Counted from the stretch's first letter, positions 41,645 through 51,429 are shown. The stretch: DNA of 64,000 bases from CAZYTM01 sp964649725 (GCA_964649725.1 CAZYTM010000001.1:682001-746000); one strand, 5' to 3'. Notes: a model not told the origin generated them from the sequence alone. Numbers and translations are program-made.

Positions 41645-43075
41645 ATGAATAAGTCATCCCGTAAGACTAAGATCATTGCCACAGTTGGTCCGGCCAGTGC
41701 TTCGCAGGAGATGCTGGGGAAGTTGATGGATGCCGGTGTGGACATATTCCGGCTCAATTTCTCTCACGGTTCCAACAAGGAGAAAGGGGAGCTGATCAGT
41801 AATATCCGCCGAATAGCCGAGCGGAAGGGGCGAACAGCAGGAGTGCTGGCTGACCTGCAGGGGCCGAAGATAAGGACCGGGCGGATGGCGAACGGCGTGC
41901 TCCCTTTGGCCAAGGGTGATCACCTGGATATTACAACCGACGAGGTACTGGGGAAACCAGGACTCATTTCGACAATCTACAAGGCATTGCCACAGGATGT
42001 AAAACCTGGATCACGGATTCTCATGGATGATGGTCTTATTGAACTGAAAGTTATCTCGGTTAATGGCAATCGGGTCAGTTGCACCGTGGTAGAAGGGGGG
42101 AAACTCAAGGATCTGAAGGGGATCAATCTTCCTGGTGTCAATGTCTCAAGCCCGTCGCTGACGGACAAAGACCGTATCGACCTGGAATATTGCCTCAAGG
42201 CCGGGGTTGACTATATTGCTTTATCGTTTGTCCGCAACAGCCGCGATGTTGAGGAACTGAAGAAGATTATTGCGCAGCATGGCCTGACGACTCCGGTGGT
42301 GGCCAAAATCGAAAAGCCTGAGGCGCTGCGCAACTTCAAGTCGATACTGCGTGTCACCGATGCGGTTATGGTTGCCCGAGGCGACATGGGGGTTGAGATT
42401 AATGCCGAGCGGGTGCCATTGATCCAGAAAAAGATTATCCGTGCCTGCAATGAGGCAGGCAAACCGGTCATTACCGCCACGCAGATGCTGGAATCGATGA
42501 TCAGCCATCCGCGACCAACTCGTGCGGAAACATCAGACGTGGCCAATGCCATGCTGGACGGCACCGATGCGGTTATGCTCTCCGGTGAAACGGCATCCGG
42601 TGCTTTCCCGGTGGAAGCGGTGCAGGCTATGGTCAAGGTTGCCCTCGATATAGAACGGGCCGAACTGTTGCGTATCCCCGACTATGCTCTGGTCCGCAGT
42701 GTATCAGTTCCTGAGGCGGTTGCCGCCGCAGCATGTCATGCTGCGGCCACAATCAAAGCCAAGGCAATTGTTGTCTTTACCCAGTCAGGCAGCACGGCTA
42801 CCTTGATCTCCAAGTTCCGGCCGCAGCTCCCAATATTTGCCTTCACCCCATTCCCCGAGATCCAGCGCCGTTTGGCAATTTACTGGGGGGTTAAATCGTT
42901 TCAGGTCGGCAGCATGGACGGCACTGACCAGCAGATTCAGGCTGTGGAGGCAACCCTCCTGGCCAAAGGGTTCAAGAAGGGTGACCTGGTGGTGATAACT
43001 ATGGGGGTGCCGGTCGGGACTCTAGGCTCTACAAACCTGGTCAAGGTGCACAAACTGGGGGAGGAAGGGTACTGA
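41645..43075 (+). CDS. pyk: Pyruvate kinase
   Basis: This 476-residue enzyme makes pyruvate and ATP from PEP and ADP. It has the N-terminal KTKIIATVGPAS, the metal and substrate site VVAKIEKPEA, the signature ATQMLESMI and GTDAVMLSGETASGAFPVEAV, and the C-terminal allosteric domain with VVFTQSGSTATLISKFRP. Length is normal for the bacterial type II enzyme. It is 4 bases upstream of the flavin oxidoreductase gene, so they share an operon. Confidence 0.97.
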   Translation: MNKSSRKTKIIATVGPASASQEMLGKLMDAGVDIFRLNFSHGSNKEKGELISNIRRIAERKGRTAGVLADLQGPKIRTGRMANGVLPLAKGDHLDITTDEVLGKPGLISTIYKALPQDVKPGSRILMDDGLIELKVISVNGNRVSCTVVEGGKLKDLKGINLPGVNVSSPSLTDKDRIDLEYCLKAGVDYIALSFVRNSRDVEELKKIIAQHGLTTPVVAKIEKPEALRNFKSILRVTDAVMVARGDMGVEINAERVPLIQKKIIRACNEAGKPVITATQMLESMISHPRPTRAETSDVANAMLDGTDAVMLSGETASGAFPVEAVQAMVKVALDIERAELLRIPDYALVRSVSVPEAVAAAACHAAATIKAKAIVVFTQSGSTATLISKFRPQLPIFAFTPFPEIQRRLAIYWGVKSFQVGSMDGTDQQIQAVEATLLAKGFKKGDLVVITMGVPVGTLGSTNLVKVHKLGEEGY

Positions 43076-43078
43076 ATC

Positions 43079-44203
43079 ATGCGCAAGCTTTTTGACGAGA
43101 CACGCATCAATCATATGGTGCTGAACAACCGGCTGGTCCGCTCTGCTACCTGGGAAGGGATGTGTACCGAAGATGGTACCCCTACCAAGAAACTTGCCGG
43201 CTATTATAGTACCCTTGCCAGAGGAGGGGTGGGGCTGATTATCAGCGGCTATGCTTTCATCAGGCCGGATGGTAAACAGTTCCCTGGTCAGATGGGTATC
43301 TATAGCGATGACTTCCTGCCGCAACTGCGTGAATTAGCCGGTGCGGTTTATGCCGAGGGGGGAAAGCTCTGCATCCAGTTGGTCCATGCCGGTGGTCAGA
43401 CCACGACTAAAGTTTGCGGCCGCCAGCCGTTAGCTCCTTCTGCCATAAAGGTTGAACAGTATGCAGAAGAGACTGCTCCACTGACTGTCGGAGATATCGA
43501 GGCATTGGTGCAGGGGTTTGCCGAAGGGGCGCGACGAGCCCGGGAGAGTGGCTGCGATGCAGTGCAACTCCATGCCGCCCATGGCTATCTCATCAATCAG
43601 TTCCTCTCCCCCCTGACAAACCGTCGTGATGACGATTATGGCGGTTCGCTGGAGAATCGCAGCCGTTTCCTCATGGAGGTCGTACGGGGAGTGCGGAATG
43701 CAATCGGGCGTGATTTCCCGCTGCTGGTCAAGCTGAATGGCGCCGACAACCTGGTCGGCGGTCTGGAACTGGAAGAAGCTGCTCAGGTCGCCAAGGCACT
43801 TGATGAAGAGGGTGTAGATGCGATTGAGGTCTCGGGAGGTACTCCAGCCTCCGGGAATCTAACGCCTGTCCGCCAGGGGGTCGAGTCCCGCGAACATGAA
43901 GCCTATAATCTGCCGTTGGCCTATAGGATCAAACAGGTAGTAGGTTGTCCGGTGATTTTGGTCGGGGGACTAAGGTCTTTCGAGCTTGTGGAGGGGATCA
44001 TCCGCCGCGAAGAGGCTGATTATATTGCCATGTCCCGCCCCTTCATACGCGAGCCGGCACTAGCCAGACGCTGGGAGTCAGGGAATGAGACACATGCCCG
44101 CTGCATCTCCTGTAATGGTTGCTTCAAACCGGGGCTGAAAGAAGGTGGCATCTACTGTGTTGTGGATAAGATAGAGAGGGAAAATCGCGGAACTTCTCTT
44201 TAA
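43079..44203 (+). CDS. NADH:flavin oxidoreductase, old yellow enzyme family
   Basis: This 374-residue TIM-barrel flavoprotein has SATWEGMCTEDGTP near the start and the active-site segment HAAHGYLINQFLSP followed by TNRRDDDYGGSLENRSRF. The C-terminal cysteines, CISCNGCF and a later YCVV, resemble the iron-sulfur binding run of BaiCD/2,4-dienoyl reductases but without the extra FAD/NAD domains of those enzymes. It probably reduces an activated alkene using FMN. Its stop overlaps the next start (TAATG). Substrate unknown. Confidence 0.92.
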   Translation: MRKLFDETRINHMVLNNRLVRSATWEGMCTEDGTPTKKLAGYYSTLARGGVGLIISGYAFIRPDGKQFPGQMGIYSDDFLPQLRELAGAVYAEGGKLCIQLVHAGGQTTTKVCGRQPLAPSAIKVEQYAEETAPLTVGDIEALVQGFAEGARRARESGCDAVQLHAAHGYLINQFLSPLTNRRDDDYGGSLENRSRFLMEVVRGVRNAIGRDFPLLVKLNGADNLVGGLELEEAAQVAKALDEEGVDAIEVSGGTPASGNLTPVRQGVESREHEAYNLPLAYRIKQVVGCPVILVGGLRSFELVEGIIRREEADYIAMSRPFIREPALARRWESGNETHARCISCNGCFKPGLKEGGIYCVVDKIERENRGTSL

Positions 44204-45108
44204 TGTCCAACATCATCCTTCTCATCCTCTGTTTCGTTGCCGGCATCCTGCTCCGCCGGACCGGCAGGTTTCCGGAGAGTACACCGGCTGTCCTGAACGG
44301 CTTTATTATCCATGTCTCTCTCCCTGCCCTGGCCCTTCTTCATATACACCGTTTGCAACTAGACCTGTCGCTCATTCTTACTGTTGCCATGGCCTGGTGC
44401 CTCTTTGGCGCCGGTTTTATATTTTTTCGCTATATCGGCCGCATCGCCAACCTGCCGGCCAAGAGTATCGGTGCGCTGATGCTGGTAGGGGGGCTGGGGA
44501 ATACCTCCTTTGTCGGTCTGCCGATGATCGAGGCATATTACGGTCGCGAGTATCTGGGGGTTGGACTGATCGCAGACCAGCTCGGTTCGTTCCTGGTCCT
44601 CTCCACTCTGGGTATCCTGACTGCTACTGTTTACAGTTCAGGGGCTGTTTCGGCGCGGGTTATCCTGCGTAAGGTGCTGCTCTTCCCACCTTTTCAGGCA
44701 TTAGTGCTGGCGCTACTTCTTCGGCCGTTCCCGTTTCCGGAGTGGTTGACGCCGGTACTGCAGAAACTGGGGGATACCCTGACCCCACTGGCGCTTGCCT
44801 CGGTAGGCTTCCAACTCCGTTTCAGCAAACTGCGTGGCGAACTCAAGCCTCTCGGCATCGGCCTCTGCTACAAATTACTGCTTGGACCTGCCCTGATCGC
44901 CCTCGTCTTTGTCCTCCTTCTTGGCGGTCGTGGTCCGGTAATGCAGGTGACGATCTTCGAGGCTGCCATGGCACCGATGATCACTGCCGGCATAATCGCC
45001 GTCGACCACGATCTCAATCCCCCCCTGGTAACGCTGCTGCTCGGCATAGGCATTCCACTCTCCTTTCTCACCCTGCCGGTATGGTGGTGGCTGCTGCAGT
45101 CTGTCTGA
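44203..45108 (+). CDS. AEC family (auxin efflux carrier-type) transporter
   Basis: This 301-residue membrane protein has about ten hydrophobic segments in two inverted halves. The family-type text GGLGNTSFVGLPMIEAYYG lies at about residues 96-114, followed in the second half by FEAAMAPMITAGIIA. Bacterial members export or import organic anions such as malate. It is translationally coupled to the flavin oxidoreductase, hinting that both handle a related metabolite. Confidence 0.9.
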   Translation: MSNIILLILCFVAGILLRRTGRFPESTPAVLNGFIIHVSLPALALLHIHRLQLDLSLILTVAMAWCLFGAGFIFFRYIGRIANLPAKSIGALMLVGGLGNTSFVGLPMIEAYYGREYLGVGLIADQLGSFLVLSTLGILTATVYSSGAVSARVILRKVLLFPPFQALVLALLLRPFPFPEWLTPVLQKLGDTLTPLALASVGFQLRFSKLRGELKPLGIGLCYKLLLGPALIALVFVLLLGGRGPVMQVTIFEAAMAPMITAGIIAVDHDLNPPLVTLLLGIGIPLSFLTLPVWWWLLQSV

Positions 45109-45208
45109 AGCCTGCCGATAAAGGGATTAAGTTGATTGACAGCAGACCTCTATAAGGTGTATGAGAGGATGGCAGAGCAACATTTGGAAGGTCGTAGGTT
45201 TAGTCAAT

Positions 45209-46243
45209 ATGGAGAAGCCGGTTATTGCCATAACGATGGGTGACCCGACCGGGGTGGGTGCTGAGATAATTGCTGCTGCCCTGGCTGAACCGGCTATATT
45301 TGATATATGCCGGCCGCTGGTGCTGGGTGATGCGACGGCTATGGCTCGGGCTGTCGAGTTGAACGGGGCGTCGCTACGACTAGAACTGCTGGCAGATAAT
45401 ACCCCCCCTGCTGATGACTCAAACGGGACCATACAGCTCCGAGCACTTAGCCGACTCTCCTCTGCTGACCTGGTGTACGGTCGCCCCACTCAGGCGTGCG
45501 GAGCTGCCATGTACCGGTACATCACAACAGCTGCAAGGCTCTGTCTTGATGGTGATGCAGCTGCCATGGCTACTGCACCGATCAACAAGGAGGCGCTCAA
45601 TCGGGCCGGCCACCACTATCCCGGGCATACCGAGCTACTGGCAGAATTGACCGGTACCTCCGAGTTTGTCATGATGCTGGCCGGTGACCGGCTTAGAGTG
45701 ACCCTGGTGACGATCCATGAGGCGCTGGCCGAGGTCCCGCGGCTGCTGACCTACGAAAAGGTGCTGAGCACTATCCGGATTACCCATCACGATCTGCAGC
45801 GCTATTTCCACCCCAATCCACGTCTGGCGGTGCTGGCGCTCAACCCCCACTGCGGCGAAGCAGGCATGTTTGGCGACGAAGAGGTAAGGATCATCGCCCC
45901 GGCCATTGCCACAGCCCGCCAGGAGGGGATCGATGCGGTCGGCCCGCTCTCTGCCGATACCCTTTTCCACTTTGCAGCCCAGGGTGCTTACGACGCAGTG
46001 GTCTGCATGTATCATGACCAGGGGTTGATTCCGTTGAAGCTGCTTCATTTCGAGGATGGTGTCAATGTCACCCTTGGACTACCGATTATCCGTACCTCGG
46101 TTGACCATGGTACTGCTTATGACCTTGCAGGCACCGGCCGGGCCAGCGCTGCCAGCATGATAGCGGCAATTAAATTGGCAGCACGAATGGCGATGGTGAA
46201 ACAGGAATTGGTAAGCGGTAAAAGGTACTACGAGAAAAGGTAA
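45209..46243 (+). CDS. pdxA: 4-hydroxythreonine-4-phosphate dehydrogenase PdxA
   Basis: This 344-residue enzyme of vitamin B6 synthesis oxidises 4-phosphohydroxy-threonine. It has AITMGDPTGVGAEI at the start, the metal ligands in YPGHTELLAELTGT, ALNPHCGEAGMFGDEE and MYHDQGLIPLK, and TSVDHGTAYDLAGTG near the end. I use ATG 45209, where the conserved fold begins; an ATG at 45161 would add 16 unrelated residues. It is followed by the transglycosylase gene after 62 bases. Confidence 0.96.
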   Translation: MEKPVIAITMGDPTGVGAEIIAAALAEPAIFDICRPLVLGDATAMARAVELNGASLRLELLADNTPPADDSNGTIQLRALSRLSSADLVYGRPTQACGAAMYRYITTAARLCLDGDAAAMATAPINKEALNRAGHHYPGHTELLAELTGTSEFVMMLAGDRLRVTLVTIHEALAEVPRLLTYEKVLSTIRITHHDLQRYFHPNPRLAVLALNPHCGEAGMFGDEEVRIIAPAIATARQEGIDAVGPLSADTLFHFAAQGAYDAVVCMYHDQGLIPLKLLHFEDGVNVTLGLPIIRTSVDHGTAYDLAGTGRASAASMIAAIKLAARMAMVKQELVSGKRYYEKR

Positions 46244-46305
46244 CAGGGAACGGGTAACTGGAACGACTTGTCTGTCAAGAAATCAGTCCCTACTGTCAGG
46301 AAAAA

Positions 46306-47262
46306 ATGAAAAAGCTTTTTTATGCCATAATCGCTGGGATCCTGCTCTATGCATCCTACATCGGGATTTCTATCCTTTTTCTCCCTTCGGTAAGCGACCT
46401 GGCCAACCGGAAGTTATCCATGACCATTCAGGTCAGGGACTGGAAAGGGAATTACAAGCCCTTTGTCGTCGGGCCGAAAAACCGCTACTGGACTCCGAGC
46501 GGGGCGATACCGGCAGAGATGAAGTGGGCGGTCATTCTGGCGGAGGATGCCAATTTCTACAAGCATGAAGGGATCGACGTCAAGGCGATCAAGAACGCCA
46601 TCAAGTATGATCTGGAGAAGAAGAGCCTGGCTCGTGGTGCATCCACAATTACTCAGCAGGCGGCGAAAAATCTCTTTCTCTCCAGGGAGAAGACCATCTC
46701 CCGGAAGATCAAGGAGGTGATTCTTGCCAAGCGGATGGAGCAGGAGTTGACCAAAGGGCGGATCGTAGAGCTCTACCTGAATGTAATCGAGCTAGGGCCG
46801 ATGGTTTACGGTATCGGTCATGGCGCCCGCTACTACTTCGGCAAACACCCTTCGGCACTTACTCCCCGCGAATGTGCATTTCTGGCCGCAATGCTTCCTG
46901 GACCCCGGGTTGCTTATAACCCGTACAAGAAACTGGGGAAAGTTTTGAAACGCTCGGACATGATCCTGCGGCAGCTCCGCAGCAAGGGGGTGCTATCAGA
47001 GGATGAGTATCGCCAGGCCTTGGCTGAGATGCCGAATATTGCCGGTCTACAGCGCAAGGTTGACGACAGTATCAAGAAGGAGGAACTGGTGCAGGCTCCT
47101 ATCTCCAGCGCCACTGGCAAGGTGGTGGAGATACCTGTTGAACCTAAGGTTGAGGGGGTAGCTCCGGTTGACGGGATAAAGCCGATTGAGTCTGGCAAGG
47201 GAGAGCTTCCTCCGGCTGATAAACCGGCCTTACCTCCAGTGGAAAAGTTGCAGGGGAATTAA
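46306..47262 (+). CDS. mtgA: Monofunctional peptidoglycan glycosyltransferase (GT51, MtgA-like)
   Basis: This 318-residue protein has an N-terminal membrane segment (YAIIAGILLYASYIGISILF) and the GT51 domain. Catalytic Glu lies in AVILAEDANFYKHEG, followed by LARGASTITQQAAKNLFLS, KRMEQELTKGRIVELYLN and ARYYFGKHPSALT. There is no transpeptidase domain. The C-terminal 60 residues are Pro/Glu/Lys-rich and look disordered, an extension beyond ordinary MtgA. It polymerises lipid II glycan chains at the inner membrane. Confidence 0.92.
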   Translation: MKKLFYAIIAGILLYASYIGISILFLPSVSDLANRKLSMTIQVRDWKGNYKPFVVGPKNRYWTPSGAIPAEMKWAVILAEDANFYKHEGIDVKAIKNAIKYDLEKKSLARGASTITQQAAKNLFLSREKTISRKIKEVILAKRMEQELTKGRIVELYLNVIELGPMVYGIGHGARYYFGKHPSALTPRECAFLAAMLPGPRVAYNPYKKLGKVLKRSDMILRQLRSKGVLSEDEYRQALAEMPNIAGLQRKVDDSIKKEELVQAPISSATGKVVEIPVEPKVEGVAPVDGIKPIESGKGELPPADKPALPPVEKLQGN

Positions 47263-47284
47263 TAGCATGATTCTTCATAATACT

Positions 47285-47300
47285 ACCCGCATAAGCGGGT
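47285..47300 (+). terminator. Short hairpin between convergent genes
   Basis: ACCCGC and GCGGGT form a 6-bp stem with an ATAA loop, followed by TGTTATT. It is a weak intrinsic terminator for the transglycosylase gene. Confidence 0.5.
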
Positions 47301-47345
47301 TGTTATTAGACCAGCAGTAGTAGCATATTATGCGCAGGTATGGTT

Positions 47346-48350
47346 TCAAAGGCGCAGCGGCTCGAGCTGTTGCTCCTTAAAGTCGTTACAGACGTTGTTC
47401 TTTCTTTCAACCCCATCCTGCTCAAACCGGACCAAACATGCCTGCCCCGGTTCAGCCTTGGTATATCGGAGCAATATCTTTGCCGCAACGATTAGCAGTT
47501 CCTCTGTAATCTCCCCCATGACCAGGCCGAGCGGGCTTCCACCTTCAAGCCAGAGAAGTATTGCCTCGTCATTTTGCCGCTGGCCGGAGAGGAGCTGGTT
47601 TTCTCCCTCATCCCGGCCGATGATAACTTTGGTGCGGGGGGCGATGCGGAAGTGCCGACCGATTCTGAGAAGGCGGAAATCGCGCAGGTTGAGGCCTTCC
47701 GAGTGGTCGAAGATATCCTTGACCTTCGGGACAAAGGCTGTTTCTGTGAGGAGGCAGCCACCAGCCGGGCAGGGGTAGTTTTTCACATCCATTTCTGCCG
47801 CCAGCTCGATCTGTTCCTTTCGGGAACGCCCCTTGATGGCCAGAAGCCGCTCCCTGTCGACCCACCCCTCCTGTTCCGGTATGGTAGGAGCGAAATGCTT
47901 TGCCGAGAGAGGGCGCAAGAGGAGTCCGGTCAGGCCGCTCTCCCTTTCAATCAGGTTCAGGGTCTCGCGGCGCTGACTCATCGGGCGTTGGCCGAGCACT
48001 TCGCCGGTGATGATGAAGTCGGCACCAGCCTCGGCCATGTATTCACGTGCCTTGCGAAGCAGGAAGATACGGCAGTCTACGCATGGATTTAGCCCCTTGC
48101 CGTAACCATGCCTCGGTCTCCTGACCACCTCCAGATATTCAAGCCCCTTGTTCATCACCTTAATCGGAATGGCAAACTCTTCTGCAACCCGGACTGCCTC
48201 GGACTTGCAGCCGGCACTCTTGCTGGTGCAGGTACAGAAAGGGGAGGTAAAATTGAGGGCCTCGACTGCTATCCCCTGTTCGAGCATCACCTTGACGGCA
48301 AGGGTGGAATCGAGACCTCCGGAAAGGAGGGCGAGTGCTTTGCGTTGCAT
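47346..48350 (-). CDS. PP-loop ATPase, probable tRNA sulfur-transfer enzyme
   Basis: This 334-residue protein starts with the PP-loop LSGGLDSTLAVKVML, which binds ATP and activates a substrate carbonyl. It then has cysteines in CTCTSKSAGC, GKGLNPCVDCRIF and CPAGGCLL that could form an Fe-S cluster or relay sulfur, as in MnmA/ThiI-type tRNA thiolases. The C-terminal half resembles an NFACT-R/DUF814-like module (LRDFRLLRIGRHFR, then VIIGRDEGEN). It is annotated in related genomes variously as thiouridylase or tRNA methyltransferase; the exact product is uncertain. Confidence 0.82.
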   Translation of the reverse strand: MQRKALALLSGGLDSTLAVKVMLEQGIAVEALNFTSPFCTCTSKSAGCKSEAVRVAEEFAIPIKVMNKGLEYLEVVRRPRHGYGKGLNPCVDCRIFLLRKAREYMAEAGADFIITGEVLGQRPMSQRRETLNLIERESGLTGLLLRPLSAKHFAPTIPEQEGWVDRERLLAIKGRSRKEQIELAAEMDVKNYPCPAGGCLLTETAFVPKVKDIFDHSEGLNLRDFRLLRIGRHFRIAPRTKVIIGRDEGENQLLSGQRQNDEAILLWLEGGSPLGLVMGEITEELLIVAAKILLRYTKAEPGQACLVRFEQDGVERKNNVCNDFKEQQLEPLRL

Positions 48351-48605
48351 TGTTTACTCCTGTGGCACCATGACCGGACAACTTGGTAGTGTCCTGTACG
48401 GTTTGGTTCGCCGTACCACGGAACCTGTTATAGATATTGAACAGGCTAGCATATCGGTTGTCGCTGTGTAAAGAGAGTATTATGTAGGGTGTTTTAGTAC
48501 GAACTAATATTGATTGACGCATCGGAACGGTCGTGTTTAAATAACTGCCCTGCAACCAATTGCTGGCAGTGGAATGAGTCCCTTTGGGAGTGGGATGGAG
48601 GCGTT

Positions 48606-50255
48606 ATGAATGGGGTGCTGAAAGAAGGTTCATTGGGGTGGATACTTTTCCAGTCCCAGATTATCTCCGAAGCTGACATTGAGGCGGCACTGCACGAGCA
48701 GCAGGAGTCAGGATGCCGTTTTGGCGAGGCACTGGAGAAGTTGGGGCTGGTAAGCCAGGAAGATATAGACTGGGCGCTGTCGAGTCAGCTCAATATACCG
48801 TATGTCCGGTTGCAGAAGGAGCAGGTTGACCCTGTTGCAACTGCGTTGGTGCCTGCTCCGCTGGCGCGGCGTTTCAATCTTATCCCGCTCATCAGGGTTG
48901 ACGATGAACTGAGTATCGCCATTGCCGACCCCCTGGATACGGCCGCCATAGCTGCTGTGGAGGAGGCAACCTGCTGCCGTGTCACGGTATCAGTGGCGTT
49001 GCTCAAAGAGATACGGGAGATGCAGGAGCATTTCTATGGTATAGGTGCTCTACAGCAGAGCCTCGGTTTTGTCTCGGACTCTTTCTCGGCAGAGGTGCTG
49101 GAGAAGATCAATCAGGATCTGAGCGGAGGAAAACTGCTCGATTATCTGCTCAGTTTCCATCTCCAGAACGGGCTGATGGCGACCTCTCTGGAGCCGGTCG
49201 GCGATCAGGTCGCTATCAAGGGGAAAAAAGGGCGGAGCAGCAGGGCTATCGGTAAGCTGCCGGCCTCTGCGGCTGCATACCTGCTCGATCTGTTGCGCAA
49301 AAGGTCGAATGTCTGTGCAGATAACGACAGCACGGGGAGCGGCATGCTTGCTTACCGCTATAAGGAGCGGCGACTCGTCTTCCAGGTTGCTGTGCTGCAA
49401 GCAATTGGTGGTCAATATGTGACTCTTCGCCAGCAGATAGCCACCCCCTTTCCGGATCTGTTGGAGGGGTTCGGTAGCGCTTTGTCCAAGGCGGAAAGGT
49501 TCCGGGAGTTGGCAGCTACTCGACAGGGGCTGATCCTTTTCGGGATGTGGGACAGTGATGAACGTTGCCGGCTTATCGATCTGTTTCTCGAAGAGTGTGG
49601 AACAGCTGGCAAGACGGTTCTGCTGCTGGGCGAAGGTTTGGGGTGTGGGAATATTCAGTTCCCCAGAATACCGATGCCGAAGGATGGTGGTCAGACTCTG
49701 GTAATGGCGGCACTGGAACATGACCCGGACATTATAGTCATAGAAGATGCCACAGCGCTTGACCTTTTTGTTGCTGCCGGTCGTGCCGCCATGCGGGGGA
49801 AGCTGGTGCTGGCCGGACTGGCTCTGGACGACATGGGGGAGATGTTCCGCCATCTGCTCTACTTCTGGGGTAAACACTATGCAATCCCCTCCAGTCTGAA
49901 AGGGGTCATATCCTGCAGAGGGATCCTGACGCTCTGCCCCCATTGTAAACAGGAATATTCGCCTACGGCAGAAGAACTAGCTTCGTTACGCCTAGAGCAG
50001 CCGGCACCGGCCTATTATCGAGCCTCCGGCTGCAGCGAATGTGATATGACCGGTTACCAGGGGCGAACTTACCTGCTTGATGTCGCAGCATTCGACAACA
50101 ACTTGCGGGAGGCTTGCGAACGGGCCCGTGATGGTCGGGAGGTGCAGCGCTATCTGCATGAGGAAGGTTATCGGGGCATCGCCGATGAAGGGCGGGCATT
50201 GATCAACGAAGGGGCTGTATCACCGGGGGAGTTTGTCGCTTCGATTCTTCTTTAG
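48606..50255 (+). CDS. PilB/GspE-like protein with degenerate ATPase motifs
   Basis: This 549-residue protein follows the GspE/PilB plan. An N-terminal T2SSE_N/MshEN-type domain (about 8-145) comes first, then the region of the ATPase core, and a zinc tetracysteine site with Cys444, Cys447, Cys476 and Cys479. The nucleotide site is lost: where GPTGSGKTT is expected there is GMWDSDERCR (313-322), Walker B and Asp box are replaced by DPDIIVIEDATALD, and the HTN motif by LALDD. ATG 48606 has GGAGG upstream and starts the domain. It is probably a non-hydrolysing regulatory or structural paralogue, 49 bases ahead of an intact PilT-like ATPase. Confidence 0.85.
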   Translation: MNGVLKEGSLGWILFQSQIISEADIEAALHEQQESGCRFGEALEKLGLVSQEDIDWALSSQLNIPYVRLQKEQVDPVATALVPAPLARRFNLIPLIRVDDELSIAIADPLDTAAIAAVEEATCCRVTVSVALLKEIREMQEHFYGIGALQQSLGFVSDSFSAEVLEKINQDLSGGKLLDYLLSFHLQNGLMATSLEPVGDQVAIKGKKGRSSRAIGKLPASAAAYLLDLLRKRSNVCADNDSTGSGMLAYRYKERRLVFQVAVLQAIGGQYVTLRQQIATPFPDLLEGFGSALSKAERFRELAATRQGLILFGMWDSDERCRLIDLFLEECGTAGKTVLLLGEGLGCGNIQFPRIPMPKDGGQTLVMAALEHDPDIIVIEDATALDLFVAAGRAAMRGKLVLAGLALDDMGEMFRHLLYFWGKHYAIPSSLKGVISCRGILTLCPHCKQEYSPTAEELASLRLEQPAPAYYRASGCSECDMTGYQGRTYLLDVAAFDNNLREACERARDGREVQRYLHEEGYRGIADEGRALINEGAVSPGEFVASILL

Positions 50256-50304
50256 AGCAGCACTTAGTAATCGTTTCAGATGAATATAGTGCAATTATAA
50301 TTGG

Positions 50305-51393
50305 ATGATGGAGTATATGATGGCAAAGATAGATGCCCTTTTCAGAATGATGAAGGAGCAGGGAGCATCAGACCTGCACCTCTCCACCGGGTCACCACCA
50401 CTTTTCCGCCTTCATGGCGAGATGACAAAGACCAACTTCAAGGCACTCTCCCATGAAGAGAACTCAGCCATTCTCTTTGAGATACTCAACGAACGGCAGC
50501 GTCGCGATTTCGAGACCAGGCATGACCTCGATTTTGCCTATGAAATACCGGGGCTGGCCAGGTTCAGAGGTAATATTTTCCTGCAGCACAAAGGGATTGC
50601 CGCGGTATTCAGGATCATCCCGAGCACTATCCTGTCAGCAGATGCCCTGAACCTGCCGGACGGGGTACGGCGGATGACCCAGTTGAAGAAGGGTATGGTG
50701 CTTGTGACCGGGCCGACCGGGTCAGGGAAGTCGACTACCCTGGCGGCCATGATCGATCTTATCAATGCTACCCGCCACGAGCATATCCTTACGCTGGAGG
50801 ATCCGCTGGAATTCATTCATGAAAACAAGCAGTCATTGGTCAACCAGCGACAGATCGGTGAACACTCGGAGAGTTTTTCTGCGGCCCTGCGCGCTGCGCT
50901 GCGTGAGGACCCGGATGTTATCCTGGTCGGCGAGATGCGCGATCTGGAGACCATCAGCCTGGCTATGACAGCTGCCGAGACCGGTCACCTGGTTTTTGGC
51001 ACTCTGCACACCAACTCTACTGCCAAGACAGTTGACCGGATCATCGATGCCTTCCCCCGGGATGGCCAGGAGCAGATCCGTGCCATGCTGTCGGAGTCGC
51101 TCAAGGGGGTTATCTGCCAGCAACTGCTCCGGACAGCGGATGGTAAGGGGAGGGTGGCAGCGCTGGAGATTATGGTCGGCACCCCGGCTATCGGCAACCT
51201 GATTCGCGAGGGGAAGACCTTCCAGATCCCTTCCATTATCCAGACGGCCCGCAAGGACGGTATGCAGTTGATGGACCAGCACCTTCTCGACCTGCTCAAG
51301 ACCCGGCGGATAACTGCAGAAGAGGCGTATCGTTGTGCTGCGGAGAAGAAGCAGTTCGAACAGTATCTCCCAACTGGCCGGCCAGCGATGTAA
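50305..51393 (+). CDS. pilT: PilT-like type IV pilus retraction ATPase
   Basis: This 362-residue hexameric ATPase has an N-terminal PAS-like fold (KEQGASDLHLSTGSPPLFRL), Walker A GPTGSGKSTTL at about residues 135-145, the Asp box HILTLEDPLEFI, Walker B DPDVILVGEMRDLETISLA and the HTN motif FGTLHTNSTAKTVDR. It powers pilus retraction at the cytoplasmic face of the membrane. The start may be 50317 or 50320, which have GGAG upstream. It follows the degenerate PilB-like gene; other pilus genes are not in the window. PilU is a possible alternative assignment. Confidence 0.9.
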   Translation: MMEYMMAKIDALFRMMKEQGASDLHLSTGSPPLFRLHGEMTKTNFKALSHEENSAILFEILNERQRRDFETRHDLDFAYEIPGLARFRGNIFLQHKGIAAVFRIIPSTILSADALNLPDGVRRMTQLKKGMVLVTGPTGSGKSTTLAAMIDLINATRHEHILTLEDPLEFIHENKQSLVNQRQIGEHSESFSAALRAALREDPDVILVGEMRDLETISLAMTAAETGHLVFGTLHTNSTAKTVDRIIDAFPRDGQEQIRAMLSESLKGVICQQLLRTADGKGRVAALEIMVGTPAIGNLIREGKTFQIPSIIQTARKDGMQLMDQHLLDLLKTRRITAEEAYRCAAEKKQFEQYLPTGRPAM

Positions 51394-51429
51394 CAATACC
51401 TTCGAACACAAGCAAGCGTCGTTCATGAC

